Positions 51,268 through 58,886 of a DNA stretch of 64,000 bases are shown piece after piece. Within the stretch, counting starts at the first letter, position 1. Each line of letters begins with the position of its first letter. The translations under genes and the position numbers were made by a program. The notes under the pieces were generated by a model. The model did no database searches. It saw only the letters and a program-made list of their open reading frames with translations, and was not told the DNA's origin. The stretch comes from an uncultured Oscillospiraceae bacterium (lineage in GTDB: Bacteria > Bacillota > Clostridia > Oscillospirales > Ruminococcaceae): contig CAKSIT010000015.1 in the NCBI GenBank assembly GCA_934462925.1, positions 8,492 through 72,491 on the forward strand. Reading direction: 5' to 3'.

Positions 51268-52761
51268 TTAAGACTTGAGGAAGTCGAGAACGACTGCGCT
51301 CATATCCTGCTTTTCAACGCACCCTGTGAACCTTACAGCCTTGTCCTTTGTCGCTGCAAGAGGCGCGGGCATCTTTGTAGAGGTGAGCTTTTCAAGGCGG
51401 TCGATTATCTCGAACTCGTCGTCGGTGTCTGCCTTGCCGCCGAGCGCCTCGTAAACAGCGCCGCTGAACTTGTAGGGGTTAGCGGTGGAAGCGATAACGG
51501 TCTTGGCGTCGTCGCCCGTTTCGCGCTTGTAGTCCTCGTATACCTTAAGCGCGACAGCGGTGTGCGTGTCGAGCAGGTACGAGTAGCTCTCGAACGTGCG
51601 CCTGATAGCGGACTTCGTTTCGTCGTCGGAGCAGCACCCCGCGTAGAAAAGCGCGGAAATCTTGTCCTTGACGTCCTGCGTAACCTCGTATCTGCCGCTT
51701 TCCTTAAGGCTTGCGAACCACTCGCTTATCTGCTTGTCGTCACCGCCCGTGAGGTGGTAGAGCAGTCTCTCGAGATTAGAGGAAATGAGTATATCCATAG
51801 AGGGCGAAACGGTGGTGTAGAACTTTCTGTTCCTGTCGTAAACGCCCGTTCTGATGAAGTCTGTGAGAACATTGTTGCTGTTGGACGCGCAGATAAGCTT
51901 ATTCACGGGGATACCCATGAGCTTTGCGTAGTACGCCGCGAGAATGTTGCCGAAGTTGCCCGTAGGCACAACGATATTTATCTTCTCGCCGAACTCCACC
52001 TCGCCGTTCTTAACAAGCTCCGCATAGGTGGAAGCGTAGTAGATTATCTGCGGCGCGAGGCGTCCCCAGTTGATGGAGTTCGCGCTCGACAGCAGGATAT
52101 CGTTCTTTGCAAGGCGCTGCGCTATCGCGTCGTCGGTGAAAATCGCCTTGACGCCGTTCTGGCAGTCGTCAAAGTTGCCCTTGACTGCGCATACGTTTAC
52201 GTTCGCGCCCTCCTGCGTGGTCATCTGGCGCTTTTGCATACGCGAAACGCCGTCCTCGGGGTAAAACACCGTGATGGACGTACCCGCAACGTCCTTGAAG
52301 CCCTCAAGAGCGGCCTTGCCCGTGTCGCCCGAGGTAGCTACGAGTATCGCTATCTGCTTGCCGTCAACCGTCTTTTTAGCGGAAGTCGTGAGCAGGTACG
52401 GCAGAATCTGCAGCGCCATGTCCTTGAACGCGCAGGTAGGTCCGTGCCACAGCTCGAGAACATATGTACCGGGAACGAGCTTGGATATCTCGGCAATGCT
52501 GTCGCTGTCGAAATTCCTGTCGTTGTACGCGCTGTCAACGCAGCGGCGTATCTCCTCGGGTGTGAAATCGGTCAGCAGCCTGCTGAATATATCGTACGCC
52601 CTGTCTGCATAGCTTTTGTCGCAAAGCGCCAGTATCTCGTCCTTTGTAAGCGCGGGAATGCTCTCGGGGACGTAAAGTCCGCCCTCGTCGGACAGCCCCT
52701 TGGTGATAGCGTGCGCGCTCGTCACCTTCAAGGAGGAGTTTCTTGTGCTTTTGTAGTTCAT
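51268..52761 (-). CDS. thrC: Threonine synthase
   Basis: 497 residues from the ATG at 52761 (MNYKSTRNSSLKVTSAHAIT). PLP enzyme of the long bacterial/yeast type: LWHGPTCAFKDMALQILPYL (PLP Lys), ILVATSGDTGKAALEGFKDV, YPEDGVSRMQKRQMTTQEG and VVPTGNFGNILAAYYAKLMG. It makes threonine from O-phosphohomoserine. AAAGGAG precedes the ATG; the in-frame start at 52779 is less good. It lies between yraN and the phosphoesterase. Confidence 0.95.
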   Translation of the reverse strand: MNYKSTRNSSLKVTSAHAITKGLSDEGGLYVPESIPALTKDEILALCDKSYADRAYDIFSRLLTDFTPEEIRRCVDSAYNDRNFDSDSIAEISKLVPGTYVLELWHGPTCAFKDMALQILPYLLTTSAKKTVDGKQIAILVATSGDTGKAALEGFKDVAGTSITVFYPEDGVSRMQKRQMTTQEGANVNVCAVKGNFDDCQNGVKAIFTDDAIAQRLAKNDILLSSANSINWGRLAPQIIYYASTYAELVKNGEVEFGEKINIVVPTGNFGNILAAYYAKLMGIPVNKLICASNSNNVLTDFIRTGVYDRNRKFYTTVSPSMDILISSNLERLLYHLTGGDDKQISEWFASLKESGRYEVTQDVKDKISALFYAGCCSDDETKSAIRRTFESYSYLLDTHTAVALKVYEDYKRETGDDAKTVIASTANPYKFSGAVYEALGGKADTDDEFEIIDRLEKLTSTKMPAPLAATKDKAVRFTGCVEKQDMSAVVLDFLKS

Positions 52762-52784
52762 AAAAGCGTCTCCTTTCATGCGGT

Positions 52785-53174
52785 TCAGTTTACTGTATAT
52801 ACGCCGTCTGTAGTGAACGCGTCCTCGTAAATCTCAACGCGCTCTACCGCGGGCGGCGTACCCGTGAACGTTACCTGCGCGATGTCGTATCGCGGCTGTA
52901 ACGCCTCGGGGTGTTCTGTAAGGTATGCGTCGGCGGTGAGAATAATGCGCCTGCGCTTTGCAGCGTTTACCGCCTCAAGCCCGCTCACCATGCTGCCGCG
53001 CTTTCTCGCCTTCACCTCGGTGAAAACGATAAAGCCGCCGTCCCGCGAGATTATGTCTATCTCCCCGAACGGTCTGCGGTAGTTGCGCGCTATAATCGTA
53101 TGCCCGCGCCTTTCAAGCACGGCGCACACCGCGTCCTCGCCGAGCCTGCCCTTTTCGCCCTTATCCGTTGCCAT
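52785..53174 (-). CDS. YraN/UPF0102 family nuclease-like protein
   Basis: About 129 residues. KGRLGEDAVCAVLERRGHTI and RNYRRPFGEIDIISRDGGFI, then FTEVKARKRG, give the E...D...ExK pattern of restriction-endonuclease-like folds typical of YraN. The function is thought to involve DNA processing but is unproven. ATG at 53174 overlaps the rnhB end; a TTG at 53186 is also in frame. Neither has a clear ribosome site, so translation is likely coupled to rnhB. The rnhB-yraN order is common in bacteria. Confidence 0.88.
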   Translation of the reverse strand: MATDKGEKGRLGEDAVCAVLERRGHTIIARNYRRPFGEIDIISRDGGFIVFTEVKARKRGSMVSGLEAVNAAKRRRIILTADAYLTEHPEALQPRYDIAQVTFTGTPPAVERVEIYEDAFTTDGVYTVN

Positions 53175-53871
53175 TGCGTTTAGCAAAATGCTTCTTGAAA
53201 AAGGACTTTCTGTGTATCGGACACAGCCCGTAACGGTCTACAGCCTCAAGGTGAGCCTTTGTGCCGTAGCCCTTGTGCTTTTCAAACCCGTACTGCGGGT
53301 AGAGCTTCGCCTGCTCGCACATATAGCGGTCTCTCGCCACCTTTGCAAGCACGGAAGCCGCCGCGACAGCCTCGGAGCGCGCGTCGGCCTTATTAAGGCA
53401 CTTTACGCGCCCGTCTATCTGCGGCAGAACGTCGCCGTCCACAAGCACAAGCCCCGCGGTCATGCCAAGTCCCTCGCACGCGCGTTTCATCGCGTCAAGG
53501 TCCGCGGACAGGATATCGGTGCTTTCTATCTGCTCGACGGAAGACACTGCAATGCAGTACGCAAGCGCCTTTGCGCGTATCTCGTCAAAGAGCTTCTCGC
53601 GCTTTTTGGGCGTAAGCTTCTTGCTGTCGTTGAGTCCCTCTATGGGGTTCTCGGGGTCGAGGATAACGGCAGCCGCGTAAACGTCGCCCGCAAGCGGACC
53701 GCGCCCCGCCTCGTCAATACCGCAAAGCGCGCCGTACTGCGCCCTCACGCGCTCGTCGAACTCCCTGAGCGATATGTCGTCCGAAAGCCCGTCAAGCGCG
53801 AGCCGGTCGCTCTCACTTTTGTGGTGTTTCGAGAGTGATTCTGCCAATCCTGCCACCTCTGTATTCGTCAA
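53161..53871 (-). CDS. rnhB: Ribonuclease HII
   Basis: About 228-236 residues. GIDEAGRGPLAGDVYAAAVI holds the first catalytic Asp-Glu, followed by LNDSKKLTPKKRE, VDGDVLPQ and ASVLAKVARDRYM. It removes RNA from RNA/DNA hybrids and single ribonucleotides. There is no ATG start. TTG at 53847 (AGAGGTGGCAGGA upstream) and TTG at 53871 are both possible and overlap the end of rbgA. The first 50 residues form a weakly conserved extension. Confidence 0.94.
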   Translation of the reverse strand: MTNTEVAGLAESLSKHHKSESDRLALDGLSDDISLREFDERVRAQYGALCGIDEAGRGPLAGDVYAAAVILDPENPIEGLNDSKKLTPKKREKLFDEIRAKALAYCIAVSSVEQIESTDILSADLDAMKRACEGLGMTAGLVLVDGDVLPQIDGRVKCLNKADARSEAVAAASVLAKVARDRYMCEQAKLYPQYGFEKHKGYGTKAHLEAVDRYGLCPIHRKSFFKKHFAKRNGNG

Positions 53872-54661
53872 GCAGCGTTGCCGCGGCGCGCTCAGCGTCG
53901 GGTTCTCCGCCCGAAACGAGCATTCCGCGCGCGCGGGCTATTTCGGTCAGAACATCGCCCTCGCCGCTTATCTTGTATCTTGCCTTTATAAGGTCGGGGT
54001 AATCGCGCAGCAGCAGCTCGCCAAGCGCCCTTGCGAGCGCCTCGGCGTCCATAACGTCGTCTTTTATAGCGCCCGTGAACGCAAGCCGCTGCGCGGCTGT
54101 CTGGTCGTCAAACTTCGGCCAGAGTATACCCGGCATATCAAGCAGCTCAACGTCCTTATCGACGCTCACCCACTGCTTTCCGCGGGTAACGCCCGGACGG
54201 TCGCCTACCTTTGCCTTTTTGCTGTTTGCCATGCGGTTTATAAACGAGCTTTTGCCCACGTTCGGAATGCCCACGACCATAAGCCGCAGCGCCTTTCCTA
54301 TCATGCCGCGCGCTTTCCTGCGCTCAATAAGCTCGCTCAGCAGCGTTTTTACCGTGGGTACGAACCTGTTGATACCCTTGCCGCTGCGGCAGTCGCACAC
54401 CATAACGGTCATGCCCCTGCTCTCGTAATACCTGCGCCAGAGGGCGGTCGCCCGCTCGTCGGCGTAGTCGCATTTGTTCATTATCATAATGCGCGGCTTA
54501 TCCCGCACAAGCTCGTCAAGAATAGGATTCCTGCTGCTTTCGGGTATCCGCGCATCGGTGATTTCCACTACCGCGTCCACCATCTTGAGGTCAGCCTCGA
54601 TAAGGCGGCGCGTTTTTGTCATATGCCCGGGAAACCACTGGATATTTCCTACATCGCTCAT
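53813..54661 (-). CDS. rbgA: RbgA (YlqF) 50S ribosome biogenesis GTPase
   Basis: 282 residues. A circularly permuted GTPase: NKCD (G4) comes first, then VVGIPNVGKSSFINRMANSK (G1) and DMPGILWPKF (G3). The start MSDVGNIQWFPGHMTKTRRL is diagnostic. The C-terminal domain contacts 23S rRNA. It is needed for late 50S assembly. Its ATG overlaps the lepB stop by 4 nt (ATGA). Confidence 0.95.
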   Translation of the reverse strand: MSDVGNIQWFPGHMTKTRRLIEADLKMVDAVVEITDARIPESSRNPILDELVRDKPRIMIMNKCDYADERATALWRRYYESRGMTVMVCDCRSGKGINRFVPTVKTLLSELIERRKARGMIGKALRLMVVGIPNVGKSSFINRMANSKKAKVGDRPGVTRGKQWVSVDKDVELLDMPGILWPKFDDQTAAQRLAFTGAIKDDVMDAEALARALGELLLRDYPDLIKARYKISGEGDVLTEIARARGMLVSGGEPDAERAAATLLDEYRGGRIGRITLETPQK

Positions 54662-55275
54662 ATCAGTCCGAATTTGTCGAACGGGTAAATGCGCACGAAC
54701 GCCTTTCCCATTATCTGGTCAACATCAATATATCCGACAGAAACCTGGTCGCGGCTGTCGCGCGAGTTGTTTCTGTTGTCGCCCATCACGTACACGCAGT
54801 TGTCGGGAACGACGTAGTCAACGCCGCTTGTCGTGCCGAACTCCTCAAGGTGAGTGAGGTCCTTTATATAGTCCTCCTCGAGAAGCTCGCCGTTGCGGTA
54901 GACCTCGCCCGCCTCGAAATCAAAGCGGATAGTGTCCCCCGCAAGCCCGATAACGCGCTTGATTATCGGCTCGCCGTACGTTCCCGTGGTTCTGCGCTGA
55001 AGCATATCTGCCTGCACGACGACGATATCGCCGTAATCGGGCGTGTACAGGAAGTTTGTAGCGATAACCTTATCCTTATCAAGCAGCGTGTCGTTCATCG
55101 AGCCGCCGTCAACGGTGATTGAGCGGAACACGAACAGATTAAGTGCAAGCATAAAAAGCACCGCGTAAACAAGGCTTCCCGTCCAGTCGAGCGCGTCCGC
55201 AAAGGGTTTTACCGCTCTCTCGCTTATTTCGTTAGCCTTTTGGGTGATTTTTTCATCAATTCTCTTGTCTGACAT
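54658..55275 (-). CDS. lepB: Signal peptidase I
   Basis: 205 residues with one N-terminal membrane helix (LVYAVLFMLALNLFVFRSI), the catalytic Ser in TVDGGSMNDTLLDKDKVI, the catalytic Lys in PIIKRVIGLAGDTIR and the family box VMGDNRNNSRDSR. It removes signal peptides from the many secreted proteins. It lies between rplS and rbgA, as in other Clostridia. AGAAAGAG is a weak ribosome site. Confidence 0.95.
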   Translation of the reverse strand: MSDKRIDEKITQKANEISERAVKPFADALDWTGSLVYAVLFMLALNLFVFRSITVDGGSMNDTLLDKDKVIATNFLYTPDYGDIVVVQADMLQRRTTGTYGEPIIKRVIGLAGDTIRFDFEAGEVYRNGELLEEDYIKDLTHLEEFGTTSGVDYVVPDNCVYVMGDNRNNSRDSRDQVSVGYIDVDQIMGKAFVRIYPFDKFGLI

Positions 55276-55383
55276 TGCACATTCTCTTTCTCAGCATATC
55301 CACGCGCAGCCCCGCCGAAGCGGAGCGTTGCATGAATGAGGTTGGTTTGATACGGAGCGCACAGATGTGCGGCATTCCCCGAA

Positions 55384-55725
55384 TTAAACCTTGGACTTAA
55401 CCTTGGCAGCCTTACCAACTCTGTCGCGCAGGTAGTAGAGCTTAGCTCTGCGAACCTTACCGCTTCTTACTACCTCGACCTTTTCTACTGTCGGGGAGTG
55501 GAGCGGGAAAACTCTCTCAATGCCGCAGCCGTGCGCAACGCGTCTTACGGTAAAGGTTTCGTTGATACCGCCGTGCTTCTTGGCGATAACAGTACCCTCG
55601 AACATCTGGATACGGCTCTTGTCGCCCTCCTTGATGCGTACGGAAACCTTAACAAGGTCGCCTACTGCGATTACGGGTGCGTTTTCCTTCATGCTGCCCT
55701 GCTCAATGATTTTTAATGCGTCCAT
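55384..55725 (-). CDS. rplS: 50S ribosomal protein L19
   Basis: 113 residues of normal length, with [53 protein letters not shown] and [16 protein letters not shown]. It lies at the 30S-50S interface. AGGAGG lies six bases before the ATG. It is the first gene of a leftward operon that probably runs through lepB, rbgA, rnhB and yraN, perhaps to clpX. Confidence 0.97.
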   Translation of the reverse strand: MDALKIIEQGSMKENAPVIAVGDLVKVSVRIKEGDKSRIQMFEGTVIAKKHGGINETFTVRRVAHGCGIERVFPLHSPTVEKVEVVRSGKVRRAKLYYLRDRVGKAAKVKSKV

Positions 55726-55903
55726 TTTTTCCTCCTAGACGTTTGCGGACATTCTTGAAACCGACTTTTTCGGGCGTTATGCCAGAGGTCGCTTCCCCTG
55801 TTTTCAGCGGACTGTCCGTGTAATGTTTGGCTTTTCGCCTCGCATTGACTCACGCTGCGTGTACCATGCTTTGGGCATAGTTATAGCAGCGGATACTAAA
55901 TGC
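55726..55903 (-). promoter_or_regulatory. 5' leader of rplS
   Basis: About 178 nt of untranslated RNA between the promoter and the rplS start. Small hairpins are visible on the minus strand (ATGC/GCAT, CACGC/GCGTG, GGAC/GTCC). A leader of this size suits ribosomal-protein autoregulation of the L19-leader kind, but I cannot match a known consensus. From 55939 to 56098 upstream there is only an inverted repeat (GTGATTTTT/AAAAATCAC, 55981-56002) and nothing else recognisable. Confidence 0.45.
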
Positions 55904-55909
55904 TTTAAT

Positions 55910-55938
55910 ATTTTAACACATACGCCGAAAAAAATCAA
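55910..55938 (-). promoter_or_regulatory. Promoter of the rplS operon
   Basis: Minus strand: TTGATT (55933-55938), a 17-nt spacer and TAAAAT (55910-55915). Confidence 0.65.
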
Positions 55939-56098
55939 GGGGTTTTTCACAACTTCTCATACATTTTTCACTAAACGGCGGTGATTTTTTTGTAAAAATC
56001 ACTCAAAACGCCGCGCAAGCCATCCTCCACGCCCATAACCCCGCGCCGCGCTCAGATTCCGCCTGCGCGCCGCCGCCGAAAAAATTCGCAAAAACCAC

Positions 56099-56127
56099 TT
56101 GCATTTTACGCCGCCGCGTGATATAAT
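56099..56127 (+). promoter_or_regulatory. Promoter of tRNA-Arg
   Basis: TTGCAT (56099-56104), a 17-nt spacer and TATAAT (56122-56127), 11 bp before the mature 5' end. Confidence 0.75.
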
Positions 56128-56138
56128 ATATATGTTAC

Positions 56139-56215
56139 GCGTCCGTAGCTCAGCTGGATAGAGCACTAGCCTCCGACGCTAGGTGTCGTGCGTTCAAATC
56201 GCATCGGGCGTACCA
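56139..56215 (+). tRNA. tRNA-Arg (anticodon CCG)
   Basis: A 77-nt cloverleaf with encoded CCA. Acceptor GCGTCCG/CGGGCGT (two G-T pairs), D arm GCTC/GAGC with AGCTGGATA loop, anticodon stem CTAGC/GCTAG with loop CTCCGAC, so the anticodon CCG reads CGG. T arm GTGCG/CGCAT with TTCAAAT loop. Discriminator A. Followed directly by triple terminators. Confidence 0.95.
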
Positions 56216-56483
56216 GCGAGTGCCTCGCACGCAATTCCGCGGCGAGGCGCTCTTTTTTACGTGTTTTCATCCGCGTTACACGTGGATTCAAAGCTGCATA
56301 TAACAGCGAGTGCCTCGCACGCAATTCCGCGGCGAGGCGCTCTTTTTTACGTGTTTTCACCCGCGTTACACGCGGATTCAAAGCTGCATATAACAGCGAG
56401 TGCCTCGCACGCAATTCTGCGGCGAGGCGCTCTTTTTTACGTGTTTTCACCCGCGTTATGCGTGGATTCATTGCTGCAAACCC
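56214..56483. repeat. Three tandem 90-bp repeats, each carrying a terminator
   Basis: Units at 56214-56303, 56304-56393 and 56394-56483, differing at only a few bases. Each contains a strong terminator: GAGTGCCTCGC/GCGAGGCGCTC, an 11-bp stem with one G-T pair, followed by TTTTTT. A constant CGTGTTTTCA-type spacer and a CACG/CGTG-like small inverted repeat follow. Because 90 is divisible by three, open frames cross the array on both strands, but these are repeat artefacts. Confidence 0.9.
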
Positions 56484-56602
56484 ACAAGTGATATGAAGTT
56501 TTCCACACGATTTTCCGCAAAGACGGGCGTCAACATGGGCGTCAAATTTGCTGTGAAAACTACTTTTGGCGCTAAAATCCCGTTAAGAATGTTGCAAGCC
56601 CC

Positions 56603-56631
56603 TTAACACACACTCCCATACACGCTATAAT
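56603..56631 (+). promoter_or_regulatory. Promoter of the 6S-like RNA
   Basis: TTAACA (56603-56608), a 17-nt spacer and TATAAT (56626-56631). No plus-strand protein gene follows. Confidence 0.65.
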
Positions 56632-56637
56632 AAACTT

Positions 56638-56825
56638 GCGGCGCGGCTCTTACAACGTGCCTGTAGACTTAACAGTCCCGTGCGGGGGAACGCGCGGGGC
56701 TGCTCCTTTTTGTGCAGAAAAACGCCCCGCCTGAAGCCCCCTGTTAAACTGCACCTCTGATTCGCTCCCGCTGAGCGTTACAGCAATTTCACTTGCCATA
56801 AGCGGGCTGTTTGTTAGAGCCTTGA
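56638..56825 (+). ncRNA. ssrS: 6S RNA-like rod-shaped RNA candidate
   Basis: About 188 nt downstream of a consensus promoter, without a reading frame. The ends pair: GGCTCTTACAA (56645-56655) with TTGTTAGAGCC (56811-56821), one mismatch. Inside, TTAACAG (56669-56675) pairs with CTGTTAA (56741-56747). GGGG (56684-56688) pairs with CCCC (56737-56741) and GCGGGGC (56694-56700) with GCCCCGC (56724-56730). A terminal TTTTT/AAAAA hairpin closes it. Closing stem, large asymmetric central bubble and long terminal rod are the architecture of 6S RNA, which binds RNA polymerase. Identity rests on shape and size only. The remaining 56826-56952 shows nothing clear. Confidence 0.5.
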
Positions 56826-56952
56826 ATTGATACAGTCATCGGAGCAGCACATTCTTTTATAAATGTGCTTAAACCGTCAATGTAGATTTCAATATGAAAC
56901 AAATCTTCCGCAACCACAAGCTGGAACGCCTTCACTTCCGATTTTTTCTTTT

Positions 56953-57666
56953 TTATTTGGTTTTTTCCTTGAGAATTTCGCCAATTTCAATCATTTCCTC
57001 ATAGCGTTTTTTGAACTTGTCGTGACTGCCTCTCATCTGCGGGTGATAAAAGGATACCACAGGCGTAACGTGGTCGTCCCTTATCTTAACCGTAAAATAG
57101 TTGTATTTTGCCTCCGTGATAGGGTTCTGCCAATACGAAACCTGCGAGCTGTCAAAGATGATATCGTGCAGAATATCGGCATTCTTGCCGTTGCCCCGTC
57201 CACAGCATATAATAATATCAGGCTGATACAATTCAATCTGTTCCTTGATGTAAACCCTGTCCGCCTCAGCATATTCGCGTATTGTGTCATTCTCGGCAAC
57301 CGCGTCACCGCCAACCTTTTTTAAGTTCATCGCGGCAACCTTGCGAAGCCAAAAGCTCTTGTCCGACTTGCTGACATAGCGGGGATATTCCCCTTGTTCA
57401 AGGAGCGCCTTTGTCCATCGTGCAATGTTATTCCACGTTTTCCAATAGGTCGAGCTTTCTTCCGATAAAAGATACTTGCACAAATCTTCGTTTCCGTTTT
57501 CCCAGTTTGCTTCTTTCAGCACAAACAGAATTTTGTACGCCTGCTTGTTCCATTCTTGTTCGTCAAATATTCCGTCGGAGATAAAATATTGATATCCGCG
57601 CTCGGATTTCCACCTTGCGAACAATGCCTGTTCCTGTTCCTTTATCAAAGTTTGTTCTCCTGTCAA
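56953..57666 (-). CDS. Hypothetical protein, uracil-DNA-glycosylase-like fold suspected
   Basis: 237 residues of soluble protein. Segments KILFVLKEANWENGNEDLCK near the start, PDIIICCGRGNGKNADIL in the middle and VVSFYHPQMRGSHDKFKKRY near the end have the order and spacing seen in the uracil-DNA glycosylase-like superfamily (an N-terminal substrate motif and a late HP-x motif). The usual catalytic residues cannot be assigned with confidence. The gene is visibly richer in A and T than its neighbours, so it may be horizontally acquired. ATG at 57666 has AGGAG upstream. It lies 12 bp after the small membrane protein gene, so they form an operon. Confidence 0.6.
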   Translation of the reverse strand: MTGEQTLIKEQEQALFARWKSERGYQYFISDGIFDEQEWNKQAYKILFVLKEANWENGNEDLCKYLLSEESSTYWKTWNNIARWTKALLEQGEYPRYVSKSDKSFWLRKVAAMNLKKVGGDAVAENDTIREYAEADRVYIKEQIELYQPDIIICCGRGNGKNADILHDIIFDSSQVSYWQNPITEAKYNYFTVKIRDDHVTPVVSFYHPQMRGSHDKFKKRYEEMIEIGEILKEKTK

Positions 57667-57678
57667 TAATCGTATTAG

Positions 57679-57939
57679 TCATTCAACAGAAATAATAAAC
57701 CACACAATTGCAAAGTACACACAACCCAACAGGAGCAGCGCGATAATTCGCACGTATTTTCTTATTTCCTTGAGATAAAACATCTCGTCTTTGGCTTCGC
57801 CTGAACGCTTTCCGCTTTTTACGACAGCGTATACAATAAAGGCAAAAATTACAGCCGCTATAATAAGCGCTATTATCGCGCCGAAGCTGAACCAGCCTGT
57901 GCTGTCTGTTCCGACAGCGGCAGCAGAAAATAACGTCAT
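57679..57939 (-). CDS. Small two-helix membrane protein
   Basis: 86 residues with two strongly hydrophobic helices (about 17-41, FSFGAIIALIIAAVIFAFIV; about 64-84, RIIALLLLGCVYFAIVWFII) and a charged loop between (KSGKRSGEAKDEMFYLKEIR). No family is recognised. GGAGGTAATTCA precedes the ATG. Base composition is AT-leaning like the downstream partner at 56953-57666, with which it probably forms an operon. Confidence 0.7.
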   Translation of the reverse strand: MTLFSAAAVGTDSTGWFSFGAIIALIIAAVIFAFIVYAVVKSGKRSGEAKDEMFYLKEIRKYVRIIALLLLGCVYFAIVWFIISVE

Positions 57940-58134
57940 TGAATTACCTCCACAAATTATTTACTCTCATTTTATCACACAATTATGTAAATGTCAAGCG
58001 GCTCTTTTCATGCCCGCGAAATAATCCCCCGAAAAATTTTTCTCCTCCTGCAACATTCTCCCCCTCTGCGCTGTTTATCTGTTGAAAGCCGATGAGATTC
58101 GGAGAAAAAAGCTTAACATAAGGAGAACAAAACC

Positions 58135-58872
58135 ATGAAAAGATTTACGATTACCTCTGTTGCAGCGGCATTTATTCTTACCCTTGCAGGGTGCGCGCAG
58201 AACGCTCCCGACGGCAACTCGCAATCAAACAGCAACTCGCAATCAAATAGCGCTACAAGCGCCGCTGACAACGCTTCGTCCGATACGGGCGCGCAGACCG
58301 ATATTTCCGCCGCGGACATTGAAAAGAAGCTTGCGGAAGCGCTTGGCGACGGCTACCTGTGCGACACGGACTTTGACGAGGAGTGGTTCAAGAACTACTA
58401 CGGCTTTGACATGGCGCAGATAGACGAGTACGTGGCTAAGCAGAACGCTATAAGCGCTGTGAACCCCGATACCGTAATCGTCCTTAAGGTAAAGGACGGC
58501 TACGCGGACGCCGCCGTCGAGCTGCTGAACACCGCCTTTGCGCAGCAGGTAAGCTACATAAGGCAGTACCCGTTCGGCGTGCAGAAGGTGATGAACGCGC
58601 GGCTGTTCAAGAGCGGAAATTACGTTATCTTCGCGCTTGCGGGCGCAGGGTACGACGGCGAGGATTCCGAGGAGGAGCTTAAGCTTGCACAAGCCGAATA
58701 CGCAAAGGTTGACGGCGCGATAAAGGATATCTTCGGCGCTCTGCCCGAGAACTTAGCGGCAGTACCCGAGGACAACGGGAGCAGCGGCGGCTTTATGGAT
58801 TTCACGGACGACTCTTTCTACGGCGAGTTTGAATACGCAGGCTCTGACGATATGCCCCTGCTCGGCGGTTAA
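58135..58872 (+). CDS. DUF4358 lipoprotein
   Basis: 245 residues. Signal peptide with lipobox LTLAGC, a low-complexity linker (NSQSNSNSQSNS from a duplicated AACTCGCAATCAAA block), then the DUF4358 domain (YYGFDMAQIDEYVAKQNAIS, VNPDTVIVLKVKDGYADAAV, LFKSGNYVIFALAG) and a Gly/Asp-rich tail. In Clostridia DUF4358 genes stand next to MBOAT acyltransferase and DHHW genes. That is exactly what remains here, although the partners are damaged. The role in surface polymer acylation is inferred from context. ATG has AAGGAG upstream. Confidence 0.85.
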   Translation: MKRFTITSVAAAFILTLAGCAQNAPDGNSQSNSNSQSNSATSAADNASSDTGAQTDISAADIEKKLAEALGDGYLCDTDFDEEWFKNYYGFDMAQIDEYVAKQNAISAVNPDTVIVLKVKDGYADAAVELLNTAFAQQVSYIRQYPFGVQKVMNARLFKSGNYVIFALAGAGYDGEDSEEELKLAQAEYAKVDGAIKDIFGALPENLAAVPEDNGSSGGFMDFTDDSFYGEFEYAGSDDMPLLGG

Positions 58873-58886
58873 TAAGAGAGGGCGCT

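Noticed and set aside
56216..56483. Phage or ICE attachment sites at tRNA-Arg
   Set aside because: The repeat units do not repeat the tRNA 3' end beyond a few bases, and no integrase or phage genes are present.
56166..56496. About 100-codon open frames with three identical blocks, both strands, after tRNA-Arg
   Set aside because: The period of the terminator repeat is 90 bp, divisible by three, so frames stay open by chance; no start signals.
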